From contig NZ_JAAZQL010000009.1 of NCBI RefSeq assembly GCF_012275515.1, positions 1 to 64,000 on the forward strand: DNA of 64,000 bases. The letters run 5' to 3'. The notes beneath the pieces are model-generated. The model saw nothing but the letters and a program-made list of their open reading frames with translations, ran no database searches and was not told the origin of the DNA. This document shows, piece after piece, positions 62,975 through 64,000 of the stretch (position 1 is its first letter; every line of letters begins with the position of its first letter). This DNA comes from Novosphingobium sp. SG707. Its GTDB lineage: Bacteria > Pseudomonadota > Alphaproteobacteria > Sphingomonadales > Sphingomonadaceae. The position numbers and the translations under genes were made by a program.

Positions 62975-63337
62975 ATGAGCTTGCTTGATTCCCTGCTGGG
63001 GCAATTGTCGGGTAACGTCGATGTGGCGGCCATCGCGGCCAAGGTGGGCATTGACCCCGCCACCGCGCAAAACGCGATCACCGCGCTGGGTCAGGCCCAT
63101 GCGCAGGAAGGCGACACGGTGGAAACCGCCGCCGCGCAGACCGGTATCGCCCCCGATACGCTCAATCAGGTGGTGGGCGCGCTGGGCGGCGTTGAAGGAC
63201 TGGGGCAGGTCTCGCAGATCCTGCAGAACAACCCGCAGATCCTCTCGTCCATCAACAGCTTCCTTGACCGCGATGGCGATGGCAGCGCGCTCCACGATGT
63301 GCTGGGGATGGCCAAGGGCCTGTTCGGGCGGTCCTGA
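62975..63337 (+). CDS. Small conserved hypothetical protein with EF-hand-like segment
   Basis: This 120-residue protein begins MSLLDSLLGQLSG and is alpha-helical with Ala/Gly-rich helices (VDVAAIAAKVGIDPATAQNA). Its last third reads SFLDRDGDGSALHDVLG, which resembles a dockerin or EF-hand calcium loop (DRDGDGS). It resembles small proteins of the YidB/DUF937 type. A ribosome binding site (GGAGGG) lies seven bases before the ATG. A small membrane protein gene starts three bases after its stop. Function unknown. Confidence 0.75.
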   Translation: MSLLDSLLGQLSGNVDVAAIAAKVGIDPATAQNAITALGQAHAQEGDTVETAAAQTGIAPDTLNQVVGALGGVEGLGQVSQILQNNPQILSSINSFLDRDGDGSALHDVLGMAKGLFGRS

Positions 63338-63340
63338 ACG

Positions 63341-63526
63341 ATGTTGAGTACGGCGCTTTCGATGGCTGTGCTGGCCGTGATCCTGCTGGTGATCGGCTCG
63401 GGCGCCCTATGGCGGCGCGGGGTGCGCAAACAGGCGATTCTGATGATCGTGCTGGCGGTGATTCTGGGCGCCAATGTTGCGATCTGGAGCCTGCCGCCTC
63501 CCGCCGCGCTTTCAGGAAAACCATGA
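63341..63526 (+). CDS. Small two-helix membrane protein
   Basis: This 61-residue protein has two hydrophobic segments (LSMAVLAVILLVIGSGALW and ILMIVLAVILGANVAIW) joined by a basic turn (RRGVRKQ), so a small inner-membrane hairpin. It follows the hypothetical gene at 62975 by three bases and is probably in the same transcript. Function unknown; small size leaves some doubt, but the composition and spacing favour a real gene. Confidence 0.65.
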   Translation: MLSTALSMAVLAVILLVIGSGALWRRGVRKQAILMIVLAVILGANVAIWSLPPPAALSGKP

Positions 63527-63538
63527 CGGGAGCCTGAC

Positions 63539-63593
63539 GCCCGATCAGCGGATCGGGCGTTTTAGGCAGCCAAATCCGATCAGCGGATCGGGC
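63539..63593. terminator. Duplicated hairpin between convergent genes
   Basis: The 18-base unit CCGATCAGCGGATCGGGC occurs at 63541-63558 and again at 63576-63593. Each can fold as GATC-based stems; the first, with GCCCGATC/GATCGGGC and a following GTTTT, looks like a terminator for the plus-strand genes. The second copy encodes the last codons of the hydrolase gene on the minus strand. Confidence 0.65.
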
Positions 63594-64000
63594 AATCCGG
63601 CGAAAGCCGCATGTCGAGGTAATTGTCGACCGCGCGCATCATCTCGTCGAGTTCGTTCTCATAGAAATGGTTGGCGCGGGGCACTTCGTCGTGGTGGATC
63701 GTGATGTGCTTTTGCGTGCGCAGCTTATCCACCAGCTTCTGCACCGAATTGGGCGTGACAACCGTGTCGGCCGCGCCCTGCACAATGATGCCGCTGGCCG
63801 GGCAAGGGGCCAGAAAGCTGAAATCATACATGTTGGCGGGCGGCGACACGCTGATGAAGCCCCGGATTTCCGGGCGGCGCATCAAGAGCTGCATCGCGAT
63901 CAGCGCGCCAAAGCTGTAACCGGCCACCCAGGTCGTGCTGGATTCCGGGTGGATCGACTGCACCCAGTCGAGCGCGGCAGCCGCATCCGACAATTCGCCG
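63580..64000 (-). CDS. Alpha/beta hydrolase, C-terminal part (runs off the window)
   Basis: About 140 C-terminal residues of a dienelactone hydrolase/KHG-type alpha/beta hydrolase are visible, continuing past the right edge. The nucleophile elbow GYSFGALIAMQLL contains the Ser, the acid is probably in QGAADTVVT and the His in RANHFYENELDEM. The group is cytoplasmic and of unknown substrate in sphingomonads. Its 3' end lies within a duplicated 18-base hairpin sequence. Confidence 0.85.
   Translation of the reverse strand, partial: GELSDAAAALDWVQSIHPESSTTWVAGYSFGALIAMQLLMRRPEIRGFISVSPPANMYDFSFLAPCPASGIIVQGAADTVVTPNSVQKLVDKLRTQKHITIHHDEVPRANHFYENELDEMMRAVDNYLDMRLSPDCPIR

Overview
The window looks like chromosomal DNA of an alphaproteobacterium of the order Sphingomonadales, most likely a Novosphingobium or close relative. 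This is inferred from gene content and order, not from a search. The main pointers are the infA-maf-RNase-yacG-tRNA-Phe block, the hisG-hisD-nusB-thiL block, bolA next to a J-domain gene and cobS, and chvI-chvG-hprK-rapZ-EIIA-HPr. TonB receptors and high GC fit as well.

The window has two halves that meet at a tRNA-Phe gene (27336-27411). The left half (1-27.2 kb) is accessory and partly decayed. It opens with an IS91-type element carrying its own tyrosine recombinase. Next comes an operon for a flavin amine oxidase, DUF2938, cupin and SDR genes, divergent from a LysR regulator. TenA follows, then a coupled hypothetical/phosphatase/NAD(P)HX dehydratase set, an OprB porin, and a cyoABCD quinol oxidase with a downstream Crp/Fnr regulator. 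From 15.7 to 27.2 kb many genes are broken: an MFS transporter with a frameshift, an SRAP/YedK gene with a nonsense codon, fragments of dnaE2 and an exonuclease III, a frameshifted TolA-like gene, a frameshifted tyrosine phosphatase, a head-to-head fusion of two gene fragments, and a P4-type integrase with two frameshifts lying just inside the tRNA-Phe gene. This is the picture of an old genomic island inserted at tRNA-Phe. One intact catabolic-looking operon (SnoaL-like, atypical SDR, PuuE-like deacetylase, divergent LysR) sits inside it.

The right half (27.3-64 kb) is mostly core genome: translation (infA, fmt, def, truA, TrmH-type methyltransferase), RNA and transcription (RNase E/G-like, nusB), DNA repair (uvrC, recR, rmuC), energy (K+-independent H+-pyrophosphatase), cofactor and histidine synthesis (thiL, hisD, hisG), and the ChvI/ChvG two-component system in one run with an incomplete regulatory phosphotransferase system (HprK, RapZ, EIIA, HPr). 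A small-molecule/detoxification cassette (three GSTs, two glyoxalase-fold proteins, SRPBCC, HxlR regulator) lies between the J-domain gene and cobS. cobS is followed by a decayed ORF instead of cobT.

The most distinctive non-coding structure is a ~215-240 bp element with three conserved hairpins, present twice (34.44-34.65 kb and 52.26-52.50 kb), in the same orientation, both times between convergent genes. No CRISPR array and no rRNA genes were seen. I did not find a clear-cut new defence or metabolic system. The best leads are the three-hairpin repeat, the two SDRs without the catalytic tyrosine in LysR-controlled operons, and the rearranged cobS neighbourhood.
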